A stretch of DNA of 64,000 nucleotides from Aliishimia sp039978895 (GCA_039978895.1 JBDWAL010000029.1:62001-126000); one strand, 5' to 3'; counted from the first letter of the stretch, positions 8,059 through 17,299 are shown. Made by a program: numbers and translations. Notes: generated by a model from the letters alone, not told the origin.

Positions 8059-8831
8059 GCTACGAATTTATCACGACCGAAAAACGCGGACATATCCTAC
8101 TTGTCACGATGAACCGACCCGATGTCTACAACGCCGTTCACGTGGATATGCACCACGAGATGGCCAAGTGCTGGGACGACTTCGCAGCGGATCAGGACCT
8201 TTGGGTCGCAGTTCTTACAGGTGCCGGAGACAAAGCGTTTTCGGCAGGCAATGACCTGAAAGCCACCGCCCAAGGTGGACGCAAAGACATGCCAACATCT
8301 GGTTTTGCGGGCCTATCATCCCGCTTTGATCTAGAAAAACCCATTGTCGCGGCCGTAAATGGTTTTGCGATGGGTGGCGGGTTCGAAACCGCGCTGTCTT
8401 GCGACATTATCCTTGCCTCCGAGAACGCAAAGTTCGCACTTCCAGAAGTGAAAGTCGGCTTCTTTGCGGCGGCGTCTGGCGTACAACGCCTGTCCCGCTA
8501 CATTGGACGCCTCGCCGCGCAAGAAATGATGCTTACGGGTCGCACGATAGATGCCCAAGAAGCGTTGAAGATGGGCTGCTGCAACGCGGTCTTACCCCAT
8601 GCTGAACTCATGGACGCGGCGATGGCAAAAGCAGAAGAGCTTTGCTCTGTGTCGCCATCTGCTGTGAAATCAACCAAGCGCGTGCTGAACGATATGTATG
8701 CCCGCGACGGCATGCAGGGCAGCATCGACTTTTCGCGTGAGGTGATCGCTGACCTGTCGAAAACCGAAGATTTCAAAGAAGGCGTAAATGCCTTTGTCGA
8801 AAAACGTAAACCCAATTGGGTCAACCGCTAA
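8055..8831 (+). CDS. Enoyl-CoA hydratase/isomerase family protein
   Basis: Crotonase-fold protein of 258 residues, normal length. It shows the CoA-binding/oxyanion pattern GNDLKATA with AFSAG upstream, AVNGFAMGGGFETALSCDII and the FALPEVKVGFFAAASGVQRL segment. The first catalytic Glu position of mitochondrial crotonase falls in the GGGFET stretch, so hydratase activity is plausible, but crotonases also do isomerase and hydrolase chemistry. Start overlaps the dehydrogenase stop (ATGA), which argues for a stoichiometric pair that rebuilds a split FadB-like activity. Next gene is 18 nt downstream. Confidence 0.92.
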   Translation: MSYEFITTEKRGHILLVTMNRPDVYNAVHVDMHHEMAKCWDDFAADQDLWVAVLTGAGDKAFSAGNDLKATAQGGRKDMPTSGFAGLSSRFDLEKPIVAAVNGFAMGGGFETALSCDIILASENAKFALPEVKVGFFAAASGVQRLSRYIGRLAAQEMMLTGRTIDAQEALKMGCCNAVLPHAELMDAAMAKAEELCSVSPSAVKSTKRVLNDMYARDGMQGSIDFSREVIADLSKTEDFKEGVNAFVEKRKPNWVNR

Positions 8832-8849
8832 ATCGAGGAGACGCCACCT

Positions 8850-10160
8850 ATGTCCCACACCCATACCCCGTTCGATATGAACAATCTTGAGATGTCAGAA
8901 GGTGCCAAGCCGCTCCTGAATGCCGTCATCAAGCACATCAAAGAAAACGTTGATCCCATCAGCGAGGAATACCACGCTTTGGGCGAAGGCCGCACAGAAC
9001 GCTGGTCTTACGCACCCGGTCAGCTTGAATTGCTGGAAACTGCAAAGCAAAAAGCGCGCGATTCCGGGCTTTGGAACTTCTTTCTCCCGAATGCTGAAAC
9101 CGGTGAAGGGCTTAGCAATCTGGATTATGCCTATATCGCTGCTGAACTTGGGAAAAACCCCCTCGCACCTGAAACACTGAACTGTTCCGCGCCAGATACT
9201 GGCAACATGGAAGTTCTCGAACGTGTTGGCACGCAAGAACAGAAAGACACATGGCTGAAACCACTTCTCGCTGGTGAAATTCGTTCTGCTTTTGCCATGA
9301 CTGAGCCAGATGTGGCATCAAGCGACGCGAAGAATATCTCGACATCGGCGGTTCTTAAGAACGGCGAATGGGTCATCAACGGGGAGAAATACTACATCTC
9401 GGGTGCTGGTGATCCGCGTTGTAAGATCATGATTGTCATGGTGAAAACCTCACCGGATGCCGAGTCATTCAAACAGCAGTCGCAAATCCTTGTGCCAATC
9501 GACACTCCCGGCGTCGAAATTGTTGGTCCTATGCATGTCTTTGGCCATGATGATGCGCCCCATGGGCACATGCATATCCGTTTCACAGATGTTCGCGTGC
9601 CAGAAAGTGCGATGTTGCTTGGCGAAGGTCGCGGTTTTGAGATCAGCCAGTTGCGCCTTGGGCCTGGGCGGATTCACCACTGCATGCGTTCGATTGGCCA
9701 AGCAGAGAAAGCGTTGGACCTGCTATTGGAACGCGCCATCCATCGTGAAGCCTTTGGGAAGAAAATCATCGATCTCGGCAAGAACATGGAAACCGTGTCA
9801 CGGATGCGGATCGAGATCGAATCTATGCGCCTGATGGTTCTTAAAGCCGCCAAGGCAATGGACGTTCTGGGCAACAAAGAAGCCCGTATCTGGGTCAGCA
9901 TGATCAAAGCTTTGGTACCAGAAAAAGTGTGCGAAATCATCGATCAGGCGATGCAGGTTCATGGCGCCACAGGTATCTCTCAGTGGTCCCCTTTGTCGGG
10001 CATGTATACAGGACAACGCACCTTGCGGTTTGCCGATGGTCCGGACGAAGTGCATCATCATGTTGTCGCCCGCGCAGAAGTCGCCGCATACCGCGAAGAC
10101 AATTTGCGCCGCCACCCCCTGCCCAAATCGGCACCGGGCAAAATCTTCTCGGGGCCATAG
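8850..10160 (+). CDS. ACAD10/11-type acyl-CoA dehydrogenase
   Basis: FAD-dependent acyl-CoA dehydrogenase-fold enzyme of 436 residues, with GAGGAG-type ribosome-binding site upstream. Motifs: FAMTEPDVASSDAKN (flavin/CoA loop), the DPRCK element after GEKYYISGAG, the GPGRIHHCMR motif, and near the C-terminus RFADGPDEVHHH where canonical enzymes have YEGTxxIQ with the catalytic Glu. DPRCK, PGRIHHCMR and ADGPDEVH are hallmarks of the human ACAD10/ACAD11 and bacterial LvaC-like group. Members of that group act on 4-phosphoacyl-CoA made by a partner kinase, turning 4-hydroxyacyl-CoA into an enoyl-CoA. A matching kinase is encoded at 24373-25404. The substrate assignment is an inference from subgroup motifs. 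Confidence 0.88.
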   Translation: MSHTHTPFDMNNLEMSEGAKPLLNAVIKHIKENVDPISEEYHALGEGRTERWSYAPGQLELLETAKQKARDSGLWNFFLPNAETGEGLSNLDYAYIAAELGKNPLAPETLNCSAPDTGNMEVLERVGTQEQKDTWLKPLLAGEIRSAFAMTEPDVASSDAKNISTSAVLKNGEWVINGEKYYISGAGDPRCKIMIVMVKTSPDAESFKQQSQILVPIDTPGVEIVGPMHVFGHDDAPHGHMHIRFTDVRVPESAMLLGEGRGFEISQLRLGPGRIHHCMRSIGQAEKALDLLLERAIHREAFGKKIIDLGKNMETVSRMRIEIESMRLMVLKAAKAMDVLGNKEARIWVSMIKALVPEKVCEIIDQAMQVHGATGISQWSPLSGMYTGQRTLRFADGPDEVHHHVVARAEVAAYREDNLRRHPLPKSAPGKIFSGP

Positions 10161-10163
10161 GGT

Positions 10164-10928
10164 ATGATGTTTGATCTTACAGGTAAGGTGGCGCTGTTAA
10201 CCGGCGCCTCCAAGGGCATGGGTCTTAGCATGGCCAAAGGGTTGGCAGAGCATGGCGCGACAGTCGTCATCTCTGCTCGCAAGCAAGACCAATTGGACAT
10301 CGCGGCGAGTGAAATCAATGCGTTGGGTAAAGGCAAAGCAATCCCTGTCGCGTGCAATGTGGGTCACAAAGATCAGTTGCAAGCTTTGGTCGACGCGACC
10401 CATGCGCAAGCCGGGCCGATCGATATTGTTGTCGGCAATGCTGGGGTGAACCCTTACTATGGGAAAACCTCGGAAATCCCGGATGACGCCTATCAAAAAA
10501 CGATGAACGCCAATGTGCAGTCTAATCTATGGATCGCGCAGATGGTTGCTCCTGATATGGTGGCCAAAGGGTCCGGGTCGATGATGTTCACGTCCTCCAT
10601 CGGCGCGTTCAAACCATCTGTGATGTTAGGCACTTACGGGATGTCGAAACTGGCGCTGATTGGTTTGGTGCGCAATTTGGCCGAGGAATTTGGCCCAGCC
10701 GGATTGCGATTCAATGCGATTTGTCCGGGTCTCGTAAAAACTGACTTTGCCCGTGAGCTGTGGGACAACCCAGAGGTCGCGAAGCGGATCGAGGAACAAA
10801 TCCCCATGCGCCGCCTGGGAGAACCCGAGGATTTTGCAGGCCTTGCTGTGTACCTCGCTTCAGATGCCAGCCGCTACATGACAGGCCAAGCCCTGACGGT
10901 TTGTGGCGGCTCTAATATGTGGACTTAA
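10164..10928 (+). CDS. SDR family oxidoreductase (FabG-like)
   Basis: Classical short-chain dehydrogenase of 254 residues. The NAD(P) motif TGASKGMG lies near residue 14, the NAG element at GNAGVN, the catalytic Ser in FTSSIGAF and the catalytic Tyr/Lys in YGMSK; the C-terminal part ends with the usual TGQALTVCGG. An Arg in SARKQ after the second strand suggests NADP preference. It starts 3 nt after the acyl-CoA dehydrogenase gene and is followed 3 nt later by a second SDR, so it is co-expressed with the beta-oxidation enzymes and probably interconverts a hydroxy- and keto-acyl-CoA. Either ATG at 10164 or the adjacent one at 10167 may be used. Confidence 0.92.
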   Translation: MMFDLTGKVALLTGASKGMGLSMAKGLAEHGATVVISARKQDQLDIAASEINALGKGKAIPVACNVGHKDQLQALVDATHAQAGPIDIVVGNAGVNPYYGKTSEIPDDAYQKTMNANVQSNLWIAQMVAPDMVAKGSGSMMFTSSIGAFKPSVMLGTYGMSKLALIGLVRNLAEEFGPAGLRFNAICPGLVKTDFARELWDNPEVAKRIEEQIPMRRLGEPEDFAGLAVYLASDASRYMTGQALTVCGGSNMWT

Positions 10929-10931
10929 GTC

Positions 10932-11711
10932 ATGGAACTAAAAGGTAAGATTGCTGTTGTTACCGGGGCGGCAAGCGGCATTGGGCGTGCATTATGTCAG
11001 GCCTTTGCAGCCGAAGGCGCACGCCACGTTGTCTGTGTCGACCTGAACGGCGAGGGTGCAAAACAAACTGCAGCAGATGTCGGTGGAACGGCTTTCACTG
11101 TGGATGTGTCCGATGAAACGCAGATTACCGCGATGATCGACACCGTTGAAGCCAACATTGGGCCGATTGATCTTTATTGGTCTAACGCTGGGATTGCAGT
11201 TGGCGGTGGCATGGATACCCCCAACGACGAATGGCAGCGTGTCTGGGATATCAACGTGATGTCGCATGTTTGGGCGTCGCGCAAACTGGTGCCTTTGATG
11301 GCAGAACGCGGTGGGGGGTACTTACTGAACACATCTTCGGCTGCGGGTCTTTTGAACCAAATCGGATCGGCCTCTTATGGTGTGACCAAACATGCGGCTG
11401 TTGGGCTGGCCGAATGGTTGGCGCTGACCCATGGGGATCAAGGCATCAAGGTCTCTGTTCTTTGCCCTCAGGCGGTCCGCACCGAAATGACACGCGGGCA
11501 TGAAGACCATGTGGCAGCGATTGACGGCATGATGGACGCAGAGCCTGTTGCCCAGATTTGCGTGCAGGCCATACGCGATGAGAAGTTTTTAATACTCACG
11601 CACCCGCAAGTGCTTGATTACATGCGCCATAAAACGGCGGATTATGAACGATGGGTTGGCGGGATGCGAAAGCTGAACCGCAAATACGACACGTTGCCCT
11701 CCAAAGACTAA
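10932..11711 (+). CDS. SDR family oxidoreductase
   Basis: Second short-chain dehydrogenase of the operon, 259 residues. Visible are TGAASGIGRAL, the acidic end of strand beta-2 (VCVDLNG) that favours NAD over NADP, SNAGIAVGGG, the catalytic Ser in LNTSSAAG and the YGVTKHA catalytic pair. The C-terminal third (ILTHPQVLDYMRHKTADYERW) has the look of the SDR group found beside acyl-CoA ligases and thiolases in Roseobacter genomes. It is the last gene of the operon; a weak hairpin (11717-11736) and convergent tesB follow. The precise alcohol or hydroxyacyl substrate is unknown. Confidence 0.9.
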   Translation: MELKGKIAVVTGAASGIGRALCQAFAAEGARHVVCVDLNGEGAKQTAADVGGTAFTVDVSDETQITAMIDTVEANIGPIDLYWSNAGIAVGGGMDTPNDEWQRVWDINVMSHVWASRKLVPLMAERGGGYLLNTSSAAGLLNQIGSASYGVTKHAAVGLAEWLALTHGDQGIKVSVLCPQAVRTEMTRGHEDHVAAIDGMMDAEPVAQICVQAIRDEKFLILTHPQVLDYMRHKTADYERWVGGMRKLNRKYDTLPSKD

Positions 11712-11716
11712 CGACA

Positions 11717-11736
11717 CGGGCGGGATGAAACGCCCG
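11717..11736. terminator. Weak hairpin between convergent operons
   Basis: CGGGCG and CGCCCG form a 6-bp stem around an 8-base loop in the 47-bp gap between the convergent SDR and tesB genes. No clear U run follows on either strand, so termination is plausible from context but not well supported by structure. Confidence 0.35.
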
Positions 11737-11758
11737 CACGTTTACACCACAACGGGGC

Positions 11759-12631
11759 TTAACCCTTTGGTCTATAAGGTCGCATCAAACCTTCTTGCGC
11801 GACAGACGCCATCAACTGACCATTCTGATTGAAGATACTACCCCGGTTGAACCCGCGCGCACCGCCCGTGAAAGGTGCGTCCATTGAATATTGATGCCAC
11901 TCTTCAAACTGAGCCGGCCCATGGAACCATAGCGCGTGATCTAGGCTGGCTGTCATGACTTCCCCGGTGAACCAAGTCAATTTATGCGGTCGCAATGAAG
12001 AGCCGAGCAAATTCATATCTGACGCATATGCCAACAGACAATGCTGCATTTGCGGTCCCTGCCCCTTGGCCGCTTCCATGCGGAACCAAAGATGGTTTGT
12101 GTCATCTGCGACAGATGGGTTGAACGGGTCACGCGGATCAACTTCGCGGATCTCAATAGGTCGTTTGCGCAAGAAATCCGCGCGCAACTTTTCCGGGATT
12201 TTGTCGATGTATTGGTCGCGCAATTCGGCCCGATTCAACAATCCATCCGGCCCTTTTACATCGGGCTTGTCGTGTTGGTATTCCCAACCCTCTTCTTGGA
12301 CATGGAACGAAGCCGACATGTTCAAAATTTGCTTGCCGTGCTGGATCGCCACCACCCGGCGTGTGGTAAAACTACCGCCGTCCCGGGCGCGATCTACTTG
12401 GTAAATTACCGGAATCGAAGGATCACCGGGGCGAATAAAATAGGCATGCAAACTGTGGCACAACCGATCTGGCACAGTGCGATAGGCCGCTGCCAAAGCT
12501 TGCGCGATAACATGACCACCGAAAATCCGCTTGCTGGTTTCGCCCCCAGCGCCTGTGCCGCGGAACATGTCGACTTCCAGCTGTTCGATGTCCAGCAAGT
12601 CCAAAAGCTCAGCGGCGGCAAGGTCAGTCAT
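11759..12631 (-). CDS. tesB: Acyl-CoA thioesterase II (TesB family)
   Basis: Hydrolyses acyl-CoA to free acid and CoA, using the double hot-dog fold. The 290 residues show the N-terminal hot dog with RIFGGHVIAQALAAAYRT and SLHAYFIRPGD, and the second hot dog with the catalytic Asp region AYASDMNLLGSS, SLDHALWFH and the Gln in MASVAQEGLMR, which correspond to the Asp/Thr/Gln triad of E. coli TesB (the Thr is less obvious). Length is normal (E. coli 286). Its ATG overlaps the stop of the acetoacetyl-CoA synthetase gene (ATGA), so both are made together, perhaps to recycle CoA from a dead-end or overflow thioester. Confidence 0.93.
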   Translation of the reverse strand: MTDLAAAELLDLLDIEQLEVDMFRGTGAGGETSKRIFGGHVIAQALAAAYRTVPDRLCHSLHAYFIRPGDPSIPVIYQVDRARDGGSFTTRRVVAIQHGKQILNMSASFHVQEEGWEYQHDKPDVKGPDGLLNRAELRDQYIDKIPEKLRADFLRKRPIEIREVDPRDPFNPSVADDTNHLWFRMEAAKGQGPQMQHCLLAYASDMNLLGSSLRPHKLTWFTGEVMTASLDHALWFHGPAQFEEWHQYSMDAPFTGGARGFNRGSIFNQNGQLMASVAQEGLMRPYRPKG

Positions 12632-14589
12632 AAGGATCGTCTTTCTGCCGCGTAGGCAATGAAGGTCTCGAAGCTTTCCGGGTTGGCCATGCTGTCACGA
12701 TTGACAACACGGTCAGCATCGCCCCCAAGAAGCAGCTTTTTCACTGGAACTTCCAGCTTTTTACCAGACAACGTACGAGGAATTGCCGGAACCTCTATGA
12801 TTTCGTTGGGTACAAATCGAGCCGAGATACCCGTTCGAATTGCGTCACTTATACTGGCTTTCATCTCATCATCCAGCACATGCCCCGGTTGCATCACCAC
12901 AAACAGCGGCATGAAACTTTCGCGTCCAAGAAATTCGAGGTCAACAACCAAACTGTCGAGGATCGCATCCAATCCCTCAACGGCCTGATAAATTTCGGAG
13001 CTGCCCAAACGCAATCCTTTGCGGTTAATCGTGGCATCCGAACGACCATAAACAACTGACGCGCCGTCCTCGAAAATTTCAATCCAATCGCCATGCCGCC
13101 AAACACCGGGGTAGGTATCGAAATAGCTGCCATGAAGACGGCTGCCGTCGGTATCTCCCCAGAAATACAACGGCATAGCGGGCAAGGGACGGGTGCAAAC
13201 CAGCTCGCCAACTTCCCCGATCAACACATTACCTTCTTCATCAAACGCTTGCGTGGCCGTGCCCAAAGCGCGCGATTGCATTTCGCCCGTGCGCACCGGC
13301 ATGCCCGGATGACCAAGCACAAAAGCCCCCGCCAAATCGGTACCACCAGAGATAGGAGCAAGCCAAACATCTGCTTTCACATCGCGGTAAATCCAATGAT
13401 ATGCGTCGGCTGTCAGCGGCGATCCTGTTGAGCCTAGTTCACGCAATGCGCTCAGATCCGTGTCTGTTACCGGCGTAACATTCATTTTACGACAGCCATC
13501 AAAAAACGCCGCGCCCGCGCCAAATATTGTCAGCTTTTCATCTGCAACAAACCGCCAAACCACACCCATATCCGGGTGATTGGGCGCACCATCAAAGAGC
13601 GCAACAGTCGCGCCTTGACCCAATGCCATCCACTGCGCGTTCCACATAATCCAACCCGAAGACGTCAGCCAAGAAAAGCGATCTTCAGCGCGTAAGTCAT
13701 GGTGTAACGATTGTTTGGATGCCTCCAAAATGATGCCGCCATGCCCATGTACGATAGGTTTCGGCGCACCCGTTGTGCCCGAGGAATATACGATCCAAAG
13801 CGGATGATCGAAGGGAACAGGCCGCGGTGAAAATGGCACGTCACTGTGCAACAAATCCCCCCATGCCATGTGCGCTTCTGGCAATTCGCCCACAACACAA
13901 TGCGTCACAATCTGAACGAGGCTTGGCAAGTCAGCCGCAATTCCCGCCAACGCTTCGCGACGGTCGATTTGTTTGCCCGCATGAACGTAACCGTCCTGAC
14001 AAATCAATACTTTGGGTTCGATCTGGCGGAAGCGATCAAGGATTGCGACATGCCCCATATCCGGGGCGCAAATTGACCAGATAGCGCCAAGACTGGCTGT
14101 AGCCAAAAACGCGATCAACGCCGTTTCCGTGTTTGGTAAAACCGCGACGACCCGATCACCTTGTCCAACACCCATCCGCTGCAAATGCTGGGCCACACTT
14201 GCCACTTGCTGGCGCAATTCCAGCCATGTCAGCGTGGATCGCCCGAAAGTTTCAGACTGAACGATGATGGCCGTTTTGTCAGGCGTGTGTTCGGCGTGAT
14301 GCAACACTTGATCGGCGTGATTGACCGTCGCACCGGGGCACCATTCTATTCCCGGCATCTGGTTTTTGCTAAGCATTGCGGTCGGTTTCGTCGTGCAGCG
14401 AATGTCGAAGAATTCCCAGATCGCAGTCCAAAATGCGTCGGTTTCAGTGATGCTCCATTCCCAAAGCGCGTTGAAATCTTTGAAGATTAAACCATGCTTG
14501 GCTTCAACCCACCGGGTGAAATCCGCCATCCGATTGTCTTCGATTTGCGCCGCACTCGGCTGCCATAAAATTTCACCCCGTTCGGTCAT
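12628..14589 (-). CDS. Acetoacetyl-CoA synthetase
   Basis: Class I adenylate-forming enzyme that activates acetoacetate (or a similar 3-keto acid) to the CoA ester. The start at ATG 14589 gives 653 residues, the usual size; it overlaps the serine hydrolase stop in ATGA form. The N-terminal ACS-type helical region (WQPSAAQIEDNRMADFTRW), the phosphate loop VYSSGTTGAPKPIVHGHGG, the GSTGSPLTADAYHW motif, SGGTDLAGAF and the C-terminal Lys in RTLSGKKLEVPVKKLL all fit the acetoacetyl-CoA synthetase family rather than acetyl-CoA synthetase. Together with TesB it suggests handling of ketone-body-like intermediates from the acyl-CoA operons. A longer frame to 14730 exists but would run into the upstream gene. 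Confidence 0.92.
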   Translation of the reverse strand: MTERGEILWQPSAAQIEDNRMADFTRWVEAKHGLIFKDFNALWEWSITETDAFWTAIWEFFDIRCTTKPTAMLSKNQMPGIEWCPGATVNHADQVLHHAEHTPDKTAIIVQSETFGRSTLTWLELRQQVASVAQHLQRMGVGQGDRVVAVLPNTETALIAFLATASLGAIWSICAPDMGHVAILDRFRQIEPKVLICQDGYVHAGKQIDRREALAGIAADLPSLVQIVTHCVVGELPEAHMAWGDLLHSDVPFSPRPVPFDHPLWIVYSSGTTGAPKPIVHGHGGIILEASKQSLHHDLRAEDRFSWLTSSGWIMWNAQWMALGQGATVALFDGAPNHPDMGVVWRFVADEKLTIFGAGAAFFDGCRKMNVTPVTDTDLSALRELGSTGSPLTADAYHWIYRDVKADVWLAPISGGTDLAGAFVLGHPGMPVRTGEMQSRALGTATQAFDEEGNVLIGEVGELVCTRPLPAMPLYFWGDTDGSRLHGSYFDTYPGVWRHGDWIEIFEDGASVVYGRSDATINRKGLRLGSSEIYQAVEGLDAILDSLVVDLEFLGRESFMPLFVVMQPGHVLDDEMKASISDAIRTGISARFVPNEIIEVPAIPRTLSGKKLEVPVKKLLLGGDADRVVNRDSMANPESFETFIAYAAERRSL

Positions 14590-15809
14590 GTGATGCAGGC
14601 TCCGTGTACCAACGCCTTGAGTTGGGGGCGGCCGGGATAGCTGCTGGATGGCGAAAGTTGGGTAAAGAACACCGCCGTCAAATCGAGAACAGGATCGATC
14701 CAAAAGTAGGTTGAGGCCATGCCGCCCCATCCAAAATCACCCAGCGACCCCGGCGCCCGCGCAAGCGCGGAATTCAACACCATCGCACCGCCAATTCCAA
14801 AGCCCATTCCATCCATCGGGAGTTCCGCGAAACTTTTCGGACCCATGGATGCGATATCTCCAGGCAGGTGGTTGGCTGTCATGAACTCCACTGTTTTTGG
14901 GGAAAGAAGTCGGTTGCCGTTCAGTTCACCACCTCGGCGCAGCATTTCAGCGAACTTCGCGTAATCGTCGATGGTGCCGACCAATCCCCCGCCGCCAGAG
15001 AAACATGATGTGCTGTTGTAAGGGCTTTCTTGCCATGTATCGACGCAGCGCAGGGTTTCCGTGCCGGTTTTGGCCGAATTCAAATCAAAGCTGTTTCCGG
15101 CCAACGGTGTGTAAAGCGAAGCAAAGCGATCACCTATACCGGATGGAACCTGAAACGCTGTTTCGGTCATGCCAAGCGGTTCGAACACTTCCGTGCGAAA
15201 GACTTCATCCAACGGACGGCCTGTCGCTACTTCGATCACACGGCCAATGATGTCGATGCCCACGGAGTATTCCCAGCGTTCACCGGGATGAAATGAAAGC
15301 GGTAAAGCAGCGGTTTGGTTGGAGACCTCTTCGAGCGTTGCATGGTCGCCGCGAAAGATAATGCCTTGGGCGTCCATCTCTTCGCCGAGGGGGCCGGGAT
15401 TGAACGGGTAGCTGGTACCAGACGTGTGCGTGAGAAGCTGGTGCAATGTCGGCGTGGCGCAGGGTTCAGTTTGCTCAATCGATGTTGCATCTGGGATTAG
15501 GGCACGCATGTCATTGAAAGCAGGGATAAATTCTGAAACTGGCGCATCAAGGTGGAACAGGCCACGTTCGACCAACATCATCAAAACACTCGATGTGATC
15601 GGCTTGGTCATCGAATATATGCGAGCCAGAGTGTCGCGTTCGAAGGGCAAATTGTCATCGATATTGCGAAGACCAACCGCATCGAAATAGACTTCGTCAC
15701 CACCACGTAGGATCAAGGTCGAACATCCGGCAAAGCGGCGGCGATCCACATAGCTTTGCATCCACTCTGTAATGCGTGTCAGACGATCTTCATCAAATCC
15801 CAGCTTCAT
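14586..15809 (-). CDS. Serine hydrolase, beta-lactamase class C/EstB-like
   Basis: Penicillin-binding-protein-fold serine hydrolase of 407 residues. The nucleophile motif SxxK is S66-M-T-K69 (RIYSMTKPITSS), and the second motif is Tyr-Ser-x-Gly in WEYSVGIDIIG instead of the YxN of true class C beta-lactamases; that pattern is typical of EstB-like esterases. No signal peptide is visible, which also speaks against a periplasmic beta-lactamase. First gene of a three-gene overlapping minus operon with acetoacetyl-CoA synthetase and TesB, so it may hydrolyse an ester or lactone to give a keto acid for the synthetase. AAGG lies ten bases before the ATG. Confidence 0.88.
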   Translation of the reverse strand: MKLGFDEDRLTRITEWMQSYVDRRRFAGCSTLILRGGDEVYFDAVGLRNIDDNLPFERDTLARIYSMTKPITSSVLMMLVERGLFHLDAPVSEFIPAFNDMRALIPDATSIEQTEPCATPTLHQLLTHTSGTSYPFNPGPLGEEMDAQGIIFRGDHATLEEVSNQTAALPLSFHPGERWEYSVGIDIIGRVIEVATGRPLDEVFRTEVFEPLGMTETAFQVPSGIGDRFASLYTPLAGNSFDLNSAKTGTETLRCVDTWQESPYNSTSCFSGGGGLVGTIDDYAKFAEMLRRGGELNGNRLLSPKTVEFMTANHLPGDIASMGPKSFAELPMDGMGFGIGGAMVLNSALARAPGSLGDFGWGGMASTYFWIDPVLDLTAVFFTQLSPSSSYPGRPQLKALVHGACIT

Positions 15810-15965
15810 AATTTCACACCTTCATTGCCTACTATCCATTGAAAAGAGTAACGTTTCTGTGGCGGGACACCACCCCGCAGCGCGAGGAGGCGCGTTATTC
15901 ATGGGAAATAATTTTGCTATTTTGAACGGGATCAGCCTTGGGTCGTTTTACAAGGTTTTAACGGT

Positions 15966-16697
15966 ATGAGCGGGACGGTTTTGATCGTTGGGGCGGGGGA
16001 TTATATTGGTGCGGCGATTGCTAAGCGGTTCGCGGCGGGCGGGTTCACTGTTTGTTTGGGTCGGCGGAACGGGGATAAGTTGGCGCCGCTGATTTCCGAG
16101 ATCGAAGCGGCGGGGGGAACGGCGTATGGATATACCATGGATGCGCGCAAAGAAGAGAGCGTGCAGAGCGTTTTTTCACAGGTGGAACAAGAGGTTGGGC
16201 CGCTTGATCTGGTGATCTACAATGTCGGGGGCAATGTGTATTTCCCGATTTTGGAAACGACAGAGCGGGTTTTCCGGAAAGTCTGGGAAATGGCGACTTT
16301 GGGCGGTTTTTTGACCGGGCGTGAAGCTGCAAAATACATGGTAACCCGTGGAAAAGGCGCGATTTTCTTTACCGGCGCATCAGCGAGTATGCGGGGCAAT
16401 GCTGGGTATTCCGCGTTTGGCGCTGGTAAGGCCGGGTTGCGGTCTTTGGCACAAAGCATGGCACGAGAATTATCGCCTAAAAACATACACATAGCTCATT
16501 TGATTATTGATGCGGGTGTGGATACTGCGTTTGTGCGGGAGCGGATCAAGGCGTCGGGACGGGATCCGGCGGATTTGCCCGAGGATAGTTTGATGAATCC
16601 AGACTCTGTCGCGCAGGCATATTGGACGATGTATCATCAGTCACGAGACGGGTGGACATTTGAGATGGATTTGCGACCTTTTGGAGAGAAATTCTGA
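15966..16697 (+). CDS. SDR-fold protein with Tyr-to-Phe change in active site
   Basis: Short-chain dehydrogenase fold of 243 residues with a modified cofactor motif (VGAGDYIGAAIAKRF in place of TGxxxGIG) and YNVGGNV in place of NNAG. At the catalytic position the pattern is SAFGAGKAGLRSLAQ, so a Phe occupies the usual Tyr of YxxxK while Ser (FTGASAS) and Lys remain. A Phe here also occurs in other SDR-like proteins with the AFxAxKxxLR pattern, which makes normal alcohol dehydrogenase chemistry doubtful. The gene overlaps the following HCCA isomerase-like gene by one base (TGATG), so both act together. Base composition is slightly richer in GGGG runs than its neighbours. Confidence 0.82.
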   Translation: MSGTVLIVGAGDYIGAAIAKRFAAGGFTVCLGRRNGDKLAPLISEIEAAGGTAYGYTMDARKEESVQSVFSQVEQEVGPLDLVIYNVGGNVYFPILETTERVFRKVWEMATLGGFLTGREAAKYMVTRGKGAIFFTGASASMRGNAGYSAFGAGKAGLRSLAQSMARELSPKNIHIAHLIIDAGVDTAFVRERIKASGRDPADLPEDSLMNPDSVAQAYWTMYHQSRDGWTFEMDLRPFGEKF

Positions 16698-17299
16698 TGC
16701 AAGATATTGAATTCTATTACGATTTTGCCAGCCCTAATGTGTTCATGGTGAACGCTGTTTTGCCCAAGATCGCGGCCAAACACGGGGTTTCTGTGATCTA
16801 TAAACCAATGCTTTTGGGGGGCGTTTTCAAGGCGACAAACAACCAAGCGCCGATGATTGCGTTCTCGGGGGTGTCTCATAAGCTGGACTACATGCGGTTA
16901 GAGATCGCCCGGTTTCTGCGCAGATATAGTGTTCCCTTCAAGATGAACCCGCATTTCCCTGTTACGACAGTGGCTATTATGCGCGGGGCTGTGGCTTCTT
17001 TGGGGACAGAGTGGGAGCAGTCATATTTTGACACTGTAATGCGCGCGCTTTGGATCGACGGGGAGAAGATGGACGACCCCGAAACTATTGCACGCGTCTT
17101 GGGGGCTGCCGGTCTGCCCGTTGCTGAAATTATCGAAAAAAGTCAGAGTGATAGCATAAAGAGCACATTGCGGGACATGACGGAAGCCGCTGTGGCGCGA
17201 AAAGTGTTCGGCGCACCATCCATGTTTGTGGGTGACGAGATGTTCTTTGGCAAAGATTCACTGGATGATTTGGATTGGTTTCTGGGGCAATCAAGCTGA
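16697..17299 (+). CDS. 2-hydroxychromene-2-carboxylate isomerase family (DsbA/GST-kappa fold)
   Basis: The 200-residue product begins with the family signature IEFYYDFASPNVFM, in which the Ser of the SP motif sits where GST-kappa enzymes bind glutathione, and ends with VFGAPSMFVGDEMFFGKDSLDDLDWFL, the thioredoxin-fold cis-Pro region and last strand typical of HCCA isomerases. These enzymes catalyse glutathione-dependent cis-trans isomerisation in naphthalene breakdown, but most genomic members have unknown substrates. Here it is coupled to an unusual SDR and there are no ring-cleavage dioxygenases nearby, so the name is a family name only. GGAGAG precedes the ATG. Confidence 0.87.
   Translation: MQDIEFYYDFASPNVFMVNAVLPKIAAKHGVSVIYKPMLLGGVFKATNNQAPMIAFSGVSHKLDYMRLEIARFLRRYSVPFKMNPHFPVTTVAIMRGAVASLGTEWEQSYFDTVMRALWIDGEKMDDPETIARVLGAAGLPVAEIIEKSQSDSIKSTLRDMTEAAVARKVFGAPSMFVGDEMFFGKDSLDDLDWFLGQSS

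Noticed and set aside
14590..14730. N-terminal extension of the acetoacetyl-CoA synthetase
   Set aside because: It would overlap the serine hydrolase gene by over 140 bp; ATG 14589 gives standard length and an ATGA overlap.
14586..15809. Class C beta-lactamase
   Set aside because: No signal peptide and the second motif is YSxG rather than YxN; an EstB-like esterase or other serine hydrolase fits better.
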